From: CAZGSN01 sp964371655
GTDB taxonomy: Bacteria; Desulfobacterota; Binatia; HRBIN30
Assembly (NCBI GenBank): GCA_964371655.1
Contig: CAYJOD010000075.1
Coordinates: 1 to 31,371, forward strand
DNA length: 31,371 nucleotides
Direction: 5' to 3'
Shown: piece after piece, positions 7,668 to 15,517 of the stretch
Layout of the letters: each line of letters begins with the position of its first letter
How positions within the stretch are numbered: position 1 is the stretch's first letter
Notes under the pieces: generated by a model
Told to the model about the DNA's origin: nothing
Databases searched by the model: none
The model's input: only the letters and a program-made list of their open reading frames with translations
Translations under genes and position numbers: made by a program

Positions 7668-8132
7668 GTGGCTGTGCAAGGCCTGCGGGAAGGTGCGGAT
7701 CGCTTGGAATCACAAGACGGCAACTCGCCAATGCTTCCGCCTCGACGTACTGAGGCGATGCGCGATACGTGCAGCGCGGTGTCCGTGTTGATTCTGGACT
7801 GCGACCAGACTGTTCGGCAGCGTCGAGTCCGCTGCCTACGCCGCTGGGGGCATCGCGTGCGTTCGTATACCGCTGCTTCCACGCTGCCACCGCCGGCAGG
7901 GCTGCCGCGAAGGGCCGTGCTGATTACACGCCAGGAGCTCCCCGAAGAATCCGGCATCGAATGCATACAACGCATTCAGGGCAGTCGTTCGGACGTTGCG
8001 GCGATCCTCATCACCAGCAGTTGGTCGTCGGCGCTGGCGGCCACTGTCAGCTCGCGACGGTCCGTATGGCTGCGAAAGGAGCCGATCAGCGATGAAGAGC
8101 TGCACGTACTCGTAGATCTGTGCTCGACGTGA
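7668..8132 (+). CDS. Degenerate receiver-domain protein (phosphoacceptor Asp missing)
   Basis: Up to 154 residues; GTG at 7668 and ATGs at 7731 and 7758 are all possible, and the conserved domain starts only at VSVLILDCDQTVRQ (about residue 38). It aligns well with the receiver of the FixJ-like protein downstream. LITRQELPEESGIECI corresponds to LLLDVRLRGSSGLDLQ there, ILITSSW to VIVMTAYG, and WLRKEPIS to FLQKPVS. The conserved switch Thr (116) and Lys (137) are kept and acidic residues remain at 44 and 46, but the phosphorylated Asp is Arg88. There is no output domain. It probably acts as a phosphorylation-independent partner of the adjacent kinase or regulator, 54 bases upstream of the kinase frame. 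Confidence 0.7.
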   Translation: MAVQGLREGADRLESQDGNSPMLPPRRTEAMRDTCSAVSVLILDCDQTVRQRRVRCLRRWGHRVRSYTAASTLPPPAGLPRRAVLITRQELPEESGIECIQRIQGSRSDVAAILITSSWSSALAATVSSRRSVWLRKEPISDEELHVLVDLCST

Positions 8133-8186
8133 TGAGGGGGAACCGACGTTCCTCAGCGTACGGTTGACATACCTACCGCCCGGGTT

Positions 8187-10196
8187 TTGATCGCACCTGT
8201 GGACATCGACGCTCTCAAACAGGTGGGAGCCCGCGCCCGGCTTCTCGCCACCGCCGTGCGCGATTCTAACGATGCCGTGATCGTTCAGGATTTCGATGGC
8301 CGGATCATGGCCTGGAACCGTGGCGCCGAGCGCCTGTACGGGTATGGCGAAACTGAGGCCGTGGCGATGAATTTTCGCGCCATCATGCCCGAGGACGAGC
8401 GCAACCAGCCGCTGGAGTACGCCGAGCACGCGGCGCGCGGCGACGAACTCGAATCATTGGAGGGCAAGCGCCTGACCAAGGACCGCCGCGTGCTCGCTGT
8501 CTGGCTTACCGTGACGCCGCTCTTCGACGAGGCCGGAAATCCGATCGCCGTGGCCACGACCGAGCGTGACGTCACGGAGCGCAAGCAGCGGCAAGCGCAG
8601 CTGGAGGCGCGCAATCAGGCGCTGGAGCAACGGATCGCGGCGGACAGCGAGGAGCTCGAAACCACGGAGCGAGAATTTCACGGATTGGCGGACAACATTC
8701 CCGCCCTCTTCTCCTACGTCGATCCGCGCGAACGTTATCGCTTCGTGAACAGGCGTTATGCGGAGCTTTTCAAGATGCCCGCCGCGGAGATCATCGGCAA
8801 GACGGTCAGGAAGTTGCTGGGCCCCGATGGATACAAGGAAGTTGCGCCGTATGTGAGAAGAGTACTCGCGGGCGAGTCCGTTCGCTTCGAGCGCAATGTG
8901 AAACTACCCGATGGGCAGTTCAATCTCGACGTGAGGTACGTGCCGGAGCTCGCGGACTCCGGCAAGGTGAAGGGTTTCTTCGTGTTGGTCGACGATATCA
9001 CCGAGGCGCGACGGCGCGAGCTGGCTCTGTACGAAAGCGAGGACCGGCTGCGGGCGATCGTCCAGACCGCGGCTGAAGGGATCATCACGATCTCCGGCGA
9101 TGGAATCATCCGTTCGTTCAACCCCGCTGCCGAGCGCATCTTCGGCTTTGCGGCGAAGGAGGCGGTTGGTCAGAAGGTCGACATTTTGATGCCCTCCGCC
9201 TACTGGGAGGGGCACAACCGGTCTCTGCGCCGCTACCGGAAAACGCGCGTGCCGAGAATCATCGGTACGACGCAGCCGCTGAGCGGCCGGCGCAAGAACG
9301 GCTCGACGTTTCCCATCGAGCTTTCGGTGAGCAATGTGGACCACGGGGACCTGTTCACCGGTCTGGTCCGCGACATCAGCGAGCGCAAGCTCGCGGAGCA
9401 GCGCGAACGCGAGCACCGAGCCGAGCTCGCGCACGTGCTGCGAGTGGCCACGGTAGGCGAGCTCGCCAGCGGCCTGGCGCACGAGCTCAACCAGCCCTTG
9501 AGCGCGATCTCGAACAACCTCCATGCGTGCGTCAGTCACATACAGGCAGGCAACGAGGGGCGGCAGAATCTCCTCCGACTCTTGAAGCAGGCATCCGACG
9601 AGGCGTTGCGCGCCGGAACAATCGTTCATTCGATCCGTGACATGGTCGAGAAACGTGCGCCGCTTTACGAACGTGTCGATCTGCGCCTCCCGATTCGCAG
9701 GACGAGCGCGCTGCTGAGCGGCGAGGTCGAGCGGCACGGTATCGACTTGCGGCTCGAGGGCCTGGAGAGGCCGGTACCGGTCCATGCCGACGCAATTCAG
9801 ATCGAGCAGGTGCTCATCAACCTGGCGCAGAACGCGATCGACTCCATCGGCGAGGCTGGGCGGAGAACGAGGCGGCTGGTGATCACCTTGTCGCGTACCC
9901 GCAAACGGATGGCGGAGGTCGCCGTCCGCGATACGGGAAAGGGTGTCGCCAAGGCCGTGGCGGAGCGTCTTTTCGATTCCTTTTTCTCCACCAAGGCGCA
10001 CCACCTTGGGGTTGGCCTCGCGGTGAGCCGCACGATCATCGAAGCCCACGGTGGGCGGCTAGGGGTCGATCCCTGCCATGGCCGGCGCCGGGGCGCGACC
10101 TTCCGCTTCACCCTGCCGTTGTATTCGCAAAAGGCCTCTCGGGACGCGGGCCTGGCACCCGCCACCCTGCAAGGCCGCGAGCGTAGCGATGGCTGA
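8187..10196 (+). CDS. FixL-like haem-PAS sensor histidine kinase
   Basis: About 669 residues and soluble, with no membrane segment. PAS1 spans roughly residues 15-132, followed by a short coiled coil (132-165), PAS2 (165-275), PAS3 (285-400), a HisKA helix pair with GLAHELNQPLSAI (His432) and a HATPase domain with NLAQNAID, DTGKGV and GVGLAVSR. PAS3 resembles the FixL haem domain. EGHNRSLRRYRKT puts His343 at the axial haem ligand position, and the following Arg and IIG are conserved. Where FixL has the oxygen-contacting Arg, the sequence is IIGTTQ, giving Gln363. The start is uncertain: TTG 8187 or GTG 8199, with TTGACA at 8164. Its stop overlaps the regulator's ATG. It probably senses O2, NO or CO and phosphorylates the FixJ-like regulator. 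Confidence 0.88.
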   Translation: MIAPVDIDALKQVGARARLLATAVRDSNDAVIVQDFDGRIMAWNRGAERLYGYGETEAVAMNFRAIMPEDERNQPLEYAEHAARGDELESLEGKRLTKDRRVLAVWLTVTPLFDEAGNPIAVATTERDVTERKQRQAQLEARNQALEQRIAADSEELETTEREFHGLADNIPALFSYVDPRERYRFVNRRYAELFKMPAAEIIGKTVRKLLGPDGYKEVAPYVRRVLAGESVRFERNVKLPDGQFNLDVRYVPELADSGKVKGFFVLVDDITEARRRELALYESEDRLRAIVQTAAEGIITISGDGIIRSFNPAAERIFGFAAKEAVGQKVDILMPSAYWEGHNRSLRRYRKTRVPRIIGTTQPLSGRRKNGSTFPIELSVSNVDHGDLFTGLVRDISERKLAEQREREHRAELAHVLRVATVGELASGLAHELNQPLSAISNNLHACVSHIQAGNEGRQNLLRLLKQASDEALRAGTIVHSIRDMVEKRAPLYERVDLRLPIRRTSALLSGEVERHGIDLRLEGLERPVPVHADAIQIEQVLINLAQNAIDSIGEAGRRTRRLVITLSRTRKRMAEVAVRDTGKGVAKAVAERLFDSFFSTKAHHLGVGLAVSRTIIEAHGGRLGVDPCHGRRRGATFRFTLPLYSQKASRDAGLAPATLQGRERSDG

Positions 10197-10797
10197 CGAA
10201 TTCACCGTGTTCGTCGTCGACGACAACGCCGGCATTCGTAAGTCGATGAAGAACCTCTGCGCGGCCGAAGGGCTGGCGGTCGCAACCTATGCTTCGGGCG
10301 AAGAGTTCCTCGCTGCCTACGATCCGCGCCGGCGCGGCTGCCTGCTTCTGGATGTTCGGCTGCGCGGCAGCAGCGGTCTGGATCTGCAGGACGAGCTGCG
10401 CCGGCGAAAATCCAACCTGCCCGTGATCGTCATGACCGCTTACGGGAATGTGTCGACGTCGGTTCGCGCCTTCCGCGGCGGGGCCGTCGATTTTCTGCAA
10501 AAGCCGGTTTCCCCGATTGTTCTCGTCGAGCGCATCCGGCAGCTGATCGAGGTCGATCGGCAGGAGCGCGAGGCGGTTGCTGTGCGTGACGACACCAAGC
10601 GGCGCATCGCAACCCTGACGCCGCGCGAGCACGAGGTGATGAAACTGCTCGTGGACGGTTTGATCTCCAAGGAAATCGCCTCCCACCTCGGCGTCAGCAC
10701 GCGCACCGTCGAGGGACACCGCCGCGAGATCCTCAATAAGATGGGCGTCACCTCTGCCGCGCAGCTCGTGCGCGTGGTGCTGTCGGCGACGAAGTAG
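10189..10797 (+). CDS. FixJ-like response regulator
   Basis: A 202-residue DNA-binding regulator. The receiver domain occupies residues 1-120, with the acidic pair in VVDDN (11-12), phosphoacceptor Asp55 in LLLDVRL, Thr83 in VMTAYG and Lys105 in QKP. A linker leads to a LuxR/FixJ-type helix-turn-helix (about 144-200), LTPREHEVMKLLVDGL followed by SKEIASHLGVSTRTVEGHR. The ATG at 10189 lies inside the end of the kinase gene, with an 8-base ATGGCTGA overlap, so the two are translationally coupled. A palindromic CTACGTACGTAG box 32 bases after its stop and paired TACGTGCGTA boxes before hsp20 are candidate binding sites. Confidence 0.92.
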   Translation: MADEFTVFVVDDNAGIRKSMKNLCAAEGLAVATYASGEEFLAAYDPRRRGCLLLDVRLRGSSGLDLQDELRRRKSNLPVIVMTAYGNVSTSVRAFRGGAVDFLQKPVSPIVLVERIRQLIEVDRQEREAVAVRDDTKRRIATLTPREHEVMKLLVDGLISKEIASHLGVSTRTVEGHRREILNKMGVTSAAQLVRVVLSATK

Positions 10798-10817
10798 CGC
10801 TACGCCCATTCAGCCTG

Positions 10818-10840
10818 AATACGTAGTGCTACGTACGTAG
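10818..10840. promoter_or_regulatory. Candidate FixJ-type operator, second double box
   Basis: AATACGTAG is followed by the perfect 12-base palindrome CTACGTACGTAG (10829-10840). Copies of TACGTAG start at 10820 and 10834, again 14 bases apart as in the hsp20 region. It lies about 130 bases before the nucleotidyltransferase start. Confidence 0.55.
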
Positions 10841-10970
10841 AAGACCGATCTATTCGCATTTTCGCAGCGGCGGTAGGAACTGCACCTGGTTAGGCGCAAC
10901 GCAGTTGGTGTCGAGAGCGCCGCGCGCTTCACCACATTCGGTCAACTTCGAGAGCACGGAGGACGAAGAA

Positions 10971-11945
10971 ATGGCCGTGGCAGACGCAGGTGGCAATCTG
11001 TGGGCACTGGTGCTGGCAGGTGGTGACGGCACCCGGCTACGAGAGCTGACGCGGCGAATTTCCGGGGTGCCGATTCCAAAACAGTACTGCCTTCTGCTCG
11101 GTGATCACTCCTTGCTCGAAGCGACTCTGAAGAGAGTACAGTCGTTTGCGCCGCCGCAACGAACCGCGGTCGTCGTCAACCAAGACCACCTCGCTATCGG
11201 TTGGAAGCAAGTGCAGATGCTGCCAGCCGAGAACATTCTCATCCAACCCTGCAACCGTGATACGGGTCCGGGTCTGCTCTTTTCGCTTCTTCACCTGGCG
11301 CGTCGCGACCCACAGGGTACCGTAGCCGTCTTCCCGAGCGATCACTACATCGACAACGACGCGGCGTTCATGGAGTCGGTGCACGAGGCGAGCCGGCTGG
11401 TCGAGAGCTTCCCGGAGAAGGTTGCCGTTCTCGGCATCCACCCGCAACGGCCCGATTCGGGCTTCGGCTACATCATGCCGGGTGAACCACTGCACGCGGG
11501 TCCGGTGGGGCAGCTTGCTGCGCCAGCTGGCGGGGGCGCGCAGGCCGCCTTTCACGTTCGTTCGTTCCAAGAAAAGCCCGGAGCCGGGGTGGCGACGATG
11601 CTGCTCGCGCAGGGCGGTTTGTGGAACTCCTTCGTGATGGTCTTCCGGGTCGCGCGCATGATCGAGCTGTTGCGTTCGATGATGCCGGTAGAGACCGAGC
11701 ATATGCAGGCGATCTATTCGGACCCCGTCGCCAGCGCGTCGGCGTATGCGAGCCTGGAACCGTGGAACTTCTCGAGCCAATTGCTGGCGCGCATTCCCGA
11801 GCACATGGTGGTTCTCGCGGTTGACGATGTGAGCTGGAGTGACTGGGGCACCCCGGAGGCGATTCAGCGCTCTTTGCTTCAAGTCGAGCTGCCGCCGCCG
11901 TGGTTCCTGCATCAGCTGGAACCGACAGCCAGCGTCGCCGCGTGA
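10971..11945 (+). CDS. Mannose-1-phosphate guanylyltransferase-like nucleotidyltransferase
   Basis: A 324-residue cytoplasmic enzyme that should join a nucleoside triphosphate to a sugar 1-phosphate, most likely giving GDP-mannose. The nucleotide-binding signature LVLAGGDGTRLREL lies at residues 13-26, followed by the sugar-phosphate lysine loop IPKQYC (34-39). Further family features are AVFPSDHYI (metal-binding aspartate), GFGYI and FQEKP, WNSFVMVFR, and VSWSDWGTP near the end. It lacks the C-terminal isomerase cupin found in bifunctional ManC. ATG 10971 follows GGAGGA; the frame is open further upstream but not conserved. Its position behind a candidate FixJ box suggests that polysaccharide precursor supply is part of the same response. 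Confidence 0.82.
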   Translation: MAVADAGGNLWALVLAGGDGTRLRELTRRISGVPIPKQYCLLLGDHSLLEATLKRVQSFAPPQRTAVVVNQDHLAIGWKQVQMLPAENILIQPCNRDTGPGLLFSLLHLARRDPQGTVAVFPSDHYIDNDAAFMESVHEASRLVESFPEKVAVLGIHPQRPDSGFGYIMPGEPLHAGPVGQLAAPAGGGAQAAFHVRSFQEKPGAGVATMLLAQGGLWNSFVMVFRVARMIELLRSMMPVETEHMQAIYSDPVASASAYASLEPWNFSSQLLARIPEHMVVLAVDDVSWSDWGTPEAIQRSLLQVELPPPWFLHQLEPTASVAA

Positions 11946-12071
11946 AGCCAAGAGCACGAGAGCACACCAGTCGCGTCTACTTGCTGGCGCGGTGCCTTGC
12001 TCGGCGAGATTTGCAAGCCTTCCGTTCTGCCGAACCAAAATCGTCCACGCCCCTTGGCACCTCGCCGCGAC

Positions 12072-12211
12072 GAGCGGACTGAAGACGCTGCGATTCTTCA
12101 CGGTGCCGAGCGCGGCGAAACGTTGAGCTCCGGAATGCGGCCAGCCAGACACTAGACGAGATCGCCTCCGCCGACGCCCATGCCCTGCAGCTGGTTGGCG
12201 AGGCGATTGGA
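12072..12211 (-). pseudogene. Acetyl-CoA synthetase (AMP-forming) fragment
   Basis: On the minus strand, SNRLANQLQGMGVGGGDLV is followed by a TAG stop (12152-12154), then in the same frame CLAGRIPEL. A shift of one frame then gives AALGTVKNRSVFSPL. In order, these are the NRLAN..LR..GV..GD, AGRIPEL and AALGTLKNRSVFSPL segments of acetyl-CoA synthetase-like AMP-dependent ligases. Only about 47 residues of an enzyme of roughly 600 remain, with one stop and one frameshift, and both ends are lost. The fragment lies between a guanylyltransferase gene and an inverted-repeat cassette. Family assignment is by motif memory. Confidence 0.65.
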
Positions 12212-12273
12212 TCGGCACGGACGGTGCAGTTGCCGCCGCCCAAGCCGACCACAATGAACCTGAAAACCTCAAT

Positions 12274-12432
12274 TCGAACCGCGGATGAACACGGATGGAC
12301 ACGGATTGGAATGGGAAACACTTGGTTTCGACGCATATCGATTTTGTACGCGCGAGTTGATCGCCTGAATCGCAGCATGTCCGGTTTCTGGCTGGCCTTA
12401 TCCGCGTTCATCAGCGTCCATCCGTGGTTCCA
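12274..12432. repeat. Inverted-repeat cassette, CACGGATGAACACGGAT arms
   Basis: The left arm has GAACCGCGGATGAACACGGA followed by TGGACACGGAT. The right arm is near its reverse complement: ATCCGCGTTCATCAGCGTCC then ATCCGTGGTTCC. About 90 bases separate them. Related cassettes lie at 28843-28974 and, cut by the window edge, at 31337. Confidence 0.8.
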
Positions 12433-12465
12433 ACTGAGTTGTTCGGGATGAATCGGCCGCGGCGC

Positions 12466-12492
12466 CACTGGCGCAGTGCCTTTGCGCCAGTG
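12466..12492. promoter_or_regulatory. Perfect inverted repeat upstream of uspA
   Basis: CACTGGCGCA and TGCGCCAGTG are perfect reverse complements around a 7-base loop, about 140 bases before the usp start. It could be an operator or an RNA hairpin; the sequence does not tell which. Confidence 0.4.
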
Positions 12493-12630
12493 CGAAAGCA
12501 AATCTGGCGCCCGATCGATCGCTGGAACGGCAGCGTCGCTGAGTGGCAGGGCCCTTGCGCGTCGCGGTGCTGGCGTGCGATCTGCTCATAAGAGTTGCTG
12601 GTAGTGTCAGCCGAAACACGGAGGCAGAAG

Positions 12631-13074
12631 ATGAAAGCGGTCGAAAAGATCCTGGTAGTCACAGATTTTTCGTTGTGTGCGGGAGCGGCTGCGGATGCCG
12701 CGGCGCAGCTGGCATCGCAGCTGCGGGCGCGGGTCGACGTGGTCACGGTCGTCGACACGTCACCGCTCTTGGAAGCGTATGGCGACGTTGAATTCCGCAC
12801 CCAGAGGATCACGGCGATCCGCTCGGAAGCGCAGGACAAAGCGGTGCAGTTCGTGAAGCGCCATTTCGGTGACCGCGAAGGTGTGAACGTGCACGTGCGT
12901 GACGGCAACACCTTCCTGGAGATCTTGCAGGCCGCGCAGGATCTCGGCAGCGACCTCATCGTGATGGGCACGCACGGCCGCACCGGCCTCGCCCACCTCG
13001 TCATCGGCTCGGTGGCGGAGAAGGTGGTGCGCAAGAGCACGATCCCGGTGCTCACCGTGCGCGGACCGGAGTGA
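12631..13074 (+). CDS. Universal stress protein, UspA family
   Basis: A 147-residue single-domain Usp. The first strand is KILVVTDFS and the ATP-binding loop is GTHGRTGLAHLVIGSVAEKV near the C-terminus, with the G-2x-G-9x-GS spacing of nucleotide-binding members. The protein is expected to be a cytoplasmic homodimer. ATG 12631 follows GGAGGCAGAAG. Usp genes of this class commonly respond to anoxia, stationary phase or NO. Here it lies close to the FixL/FixJ, Hsp20 and CBS genes, though it has no TACGTRCGTA box of its own; only a 10-base inverted repeat stands upstream. Confidence 0.92.
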   Translation: MKAVEKILVVTDFSLCAGAAADAAAQLASQLRARVDVVTVVDTSPLLEAYGDVEFRTQRITAIRSEAQDKAVQFVKRHFGDREGVNVHVRDGNTFLEILQAAQDLGSDLIVMGTHGRTGLAHLVIGSVAEKVVRKSTIPVLTVRGPE

Positions 13075-13101
13075 GAGACGGAAGAGTAACGGGATCGTTT
13101 C

Positions 13102-13131
13102 TTGACCTGTTGCCCGCGTAGAGGGTAGGGT
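13102..13131 (+). promoter_or_regulatory. Likely sigma70-type promoter for the large secreted protein
   Basis: TTGACC (13102-13107) and TAGGGT (13126-13131) are separated by 18 bases. A start site near 13138 would leave a leader of about 40 bases before the preferred ATG at 13181. Confidence 0.5.
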
Positions 13132-13180
13132 GCGGCGCTCGGTTGGAGTGGCCGCAATGAAGTGGGTGGGAGATCAATAC

Positions 13181-15436
13181 ATGCATCCTCGACGGTTCAT
13201 GCACGCGGGTGCGGTGGCGACGCTGTTGGTGCTGCTGCCGATGGCGGCGCTGGCGGCGACGTTCGTCGTGACGACGACGAACGATGAGGTCGACGTCGCG
13301 CCCGGCGACGGCGCCTGCGCGACGGTGGCTGGTACCTGCACGTTGCGCGCGGCGATTCAGGAGGCCGATGCTCTGGCCGGTCCCGACGTGATCAATCTTC
13401 CGATCGGGCAGTTTACGATAACCCTGGTTGGTGCCGCGGACGACGATGCCGCGGCCATCGGCGACTTCGATATTACCGACGATGTCGCCATCAACGGATC
13501 GCCCATTGGCTCGACGACGATTTCCGGGCGACCGAACTATCGCGTCTTCGATGTCATCGGCCCGGCATCGGTGTCGATGACGCGCCTGACCATCCGTGAG
13601 GGCAGCTTGAGGGCCGGCGAAGACGGCGGCGGGATCCGCAACGACGGCACGTTGACGCTCACCGAGGTTACCGTGGCGGTCAACGAAACCACCCTCGGCA
13701 TCGGCGGCGGGATTGCCAACATCAACGGCGGTACGGTGCAGATGGCGAACTGCACGATCAGCGGCAACCGGGCGCCGGCGCAGGGCGGTGGTGGGATTGC
13801 GAATTTCAGCGGTGGCACGGTGCAACTCTCCAGCGTCACGGTCACCAACAACAGTGCCCTGTCGGGACGCGGCATCCACAACCTCGGTACGGTGCGCTTG
13901 GTCAATACGATGCTGGCGGCCAATGTCTCGGGCGGTAACTGTGCCGGGATCCTGCCGGTGTCGCTCGGATACAATCTCGATGATGGTATCAGCTGCCAAC
14001 TCGAGTCGGCTGGGGACATCAGCAACGGGGTAGTGACGTTGGGGCTGCTGACCGAGAACGGCGGCTTCATTCCGACGCACGAGCTGAAGCCCGGTAGCGC
14101 CGGCATCGACGCCGGAGATAACACCCAGTGTCCGCCCAAAGATGAACGCGGCTACCCGCGTCCGATTGATTTCGATCGCAACGGCACCGCCACCTGCGAC
14201 ATCGGCGCCTTCGAAGTACAGCCGCTGGGAACGCCAACCAGTACGCCGACGCGCACCCCGACGATCCAGACGCCGACCATTTCGCCAACAGCGACGGTCT
14301 CGCCGACGGCGACGATTACCCCCACCGTGACGCGCACCGATACGCCGAGTGTTACGCCGAGCAATACATCGACGCCGACGCCGTCGACGACGCTGACGCG
14401 GACGGGAACGCAACCGGCGACACGCACCTCCACACCGACCCGGACAGGGACGCAAACGCCGACGCCGACACGCACGGGCACGCCGACGCGAACACCCACA
14501 CGCACGCGAACGCCGACGCCCACCCTCACCGGGCAACCGACGCTGCCGCCGACGTTCTCACCGACCGTGTCGCCCACCTCCACCGTTACCCCCACGGCGG
14601 ATACGACGGAGTCTCCCGGCACCACGAAGATCCCGACCAGCACCGCGCCTTCGTCCACACCGACGCCGACGCGCACGATGACTCTGACCCCGATCCGGCC
14701 GCTGCTTCAGTTGAGCACCGTGATGGCGCATCCGGGTGACACCGTCGTGTTCTCGGCCACGTTGCTCGCCGAGAGTGCGAACGTCGCTGGGGTGAACGCC
14801 GATATCGCCTACGACATGGTGAACGTTCCCGTGGGAGCTGTGCGTGGTGTGCCCGACTGCGAGATCAATCCGGCCATCGGGCGGGTACCGTACTTTGCCT
14901 TCTTGGCGTCACCATGCGAAGGATGTGGCTTGCTAAGGGCGACCATCTTCACGTTGACGGCGCCGCCGCTGCCGCCAATTCCGGATGGCTCGTTGCTGTT
15001 TACCTGCCGTATCAATGTTCCTGCGAAGGCGGATGTCGGAGAGTACCCTTTGACGGCGGATCGGGTCGTGATGAGCGATGTCGAAGGGTTGCCCGTTCCC
15101 CTCGCCGATGCGGTGAGCGGCAAGGTCATCGTCGAACCGCCTCCGACCGCGACAGAAACGCCGACCGAGACGCCGACGCCGACGGAGACCCCGACCGAGA
15201 CCGCAACTGAGACATCGACCTTCACTCCAAGCATTACCCCGACGCCGTTGCCGTGTGTCGGCGATTGCAGGGGCGGCGGCACGGTGACGTTTGATGAGTT
15301 GGTGACGATGGTGGACATCGCTCTCGACAGCGTCGGCATATCGCAGTGCGAGGTGGGTGATGTGGACATCAGTACGACGATCACCGTCGACGAGATCGTG
15401 GCGGCGGCGCGCCGCGCTCAGCTTGGATGCCCTTAG
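13181..15436 (+). CDS. Secreted beta-helix protein with cohesin-like and dockerin-like domains
   Basis: 751 residues from ATG 13181, which follows GGGAG and places a clean signal peptide (hydrophobic LLVLLPMAALAA) at the very N-terminus. The mature part begins with a CSLREA-like segment (TTTNDEVDV, then CTLRAAIQEAD). A right-handed beta-helix region with GGGI.N and SGN repeats runs to about residue 345. A Thr/Pro linker (350-503) follows, then a cohesin-like beta-sandwich (505-653, starting LLQLSTVMAHPGDTVVFSA), a second Thr/Pro linker (654-688), and a dockerin-like pair (690-751) with VGDCRGGGTVTFDELV and GDVDISTTITVDEIV. The first dockerin loop has lost calcium ligands: Arg and Gly stand where Asn and Asp are usual. 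It is probably cell-surface bound or released. Upstream in-frame starts lie too close to the predicted promoter. Confidence 0.8.
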   Translation: MHPRRFMHAGAVATLLVLLPMAALAATFVVTTTNDEVDVAPGDGACATVAGTCTLRAAIQEADALAGPDVINLPIGQFTITLVGAADDDAAAIGDFDITDDVAINGSPIGSTTISGRPNYRVFDVIGPASVSMTRLTIREGSLRAGEDGGGIRNDGTLTLTEVTVAVNETTLGIGGGIANINGGTVQMANCTISGNRAPAQGGGGIANFSGGTVQLSSVTVTNNSALSGRGIHNLGTVRLVNTMLAANVSGGNCAGILPVSLGYNLDDGISCQLESAGDISNGVVTLGLLTENGGFIPTHELKPGSAGIDAGDNTQCPPKDERGYPRPIDFDRNGTATCDIGAFEVQPLGTPTSTPTRTPTIQTPTISPTATVSPTATITPTVTRTDTPSVTPSNTSTPTPSTTLTRTGTQPATRTSTPTRTGTQTPTPTRTGTPTRTPTRTRTPTPTLTGQPTLPPTFSPTVSPTSTVTPTADTTESPGTTKIPTSTAPSSTPTPTRTMTLTPIRPLLQLSTVMAHPGDTVVFSATLLAESANVAGVNADIAYDMVNVPVGAVRGVPDCEINPAIGRVPYFAFLASPCEGCGLLRATIFTLTAPPLPPIPDGSLLFTCRINVPAKADVGEYPLTADRVVMSDVEGLPVPLADAVSGKVIVEPPPTATETPTETPTPTETPTETATETSTFTPSITPTPLPCVGDCRGGGTVTFDELVTMVDIALDSVGISQCEVGDVDISTTITVDEIVAAARRAQLGCP
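14228..14690 (+). repeat. Coding Thr/Pro repeat tract
   Basis: Imperfect ACGCCGACG-type triplet pairs encode TPTRTPT-like linkers inside the secreted protein. The antisense strand reads as Val/Gly repeats, a by-product. Tracts like this often vary in length between strains. Confidence 0.8.
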
Positions 15437-15512
15437 CCTCCGCCCGTGCCTCTGCCTGTGCCTTGCCTCAGCCGTCGAGAGGCATAGGCGAGGCATAGGC
15501 TGAGGCTCAGGT
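15437..15512. repeat. Word-reiterated inverted repeat (GTGCCTCTGCC type)
   Basis: Left: CCGTGCCTCTGCCTGTGCC then TTGCCTCAGCC. Right: GAGGCATAGGCGAGGCATAG then GCTGAGGCTCAGG. Each arm is a reiteration of a short word and the two arms are complementary. It separates two convergent genes and may serve as a bidirectional stop. Confidence 0.65.
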
Positions 15513-15517
15513 GGCGA

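Noticed and set aside
14152..15384. Long minus-strand frames rich in Val-Gly opposite the secreted protein
   Set aside because: They are the antisense reading of the Thr/Pro linker codons and have no start signal or domain.
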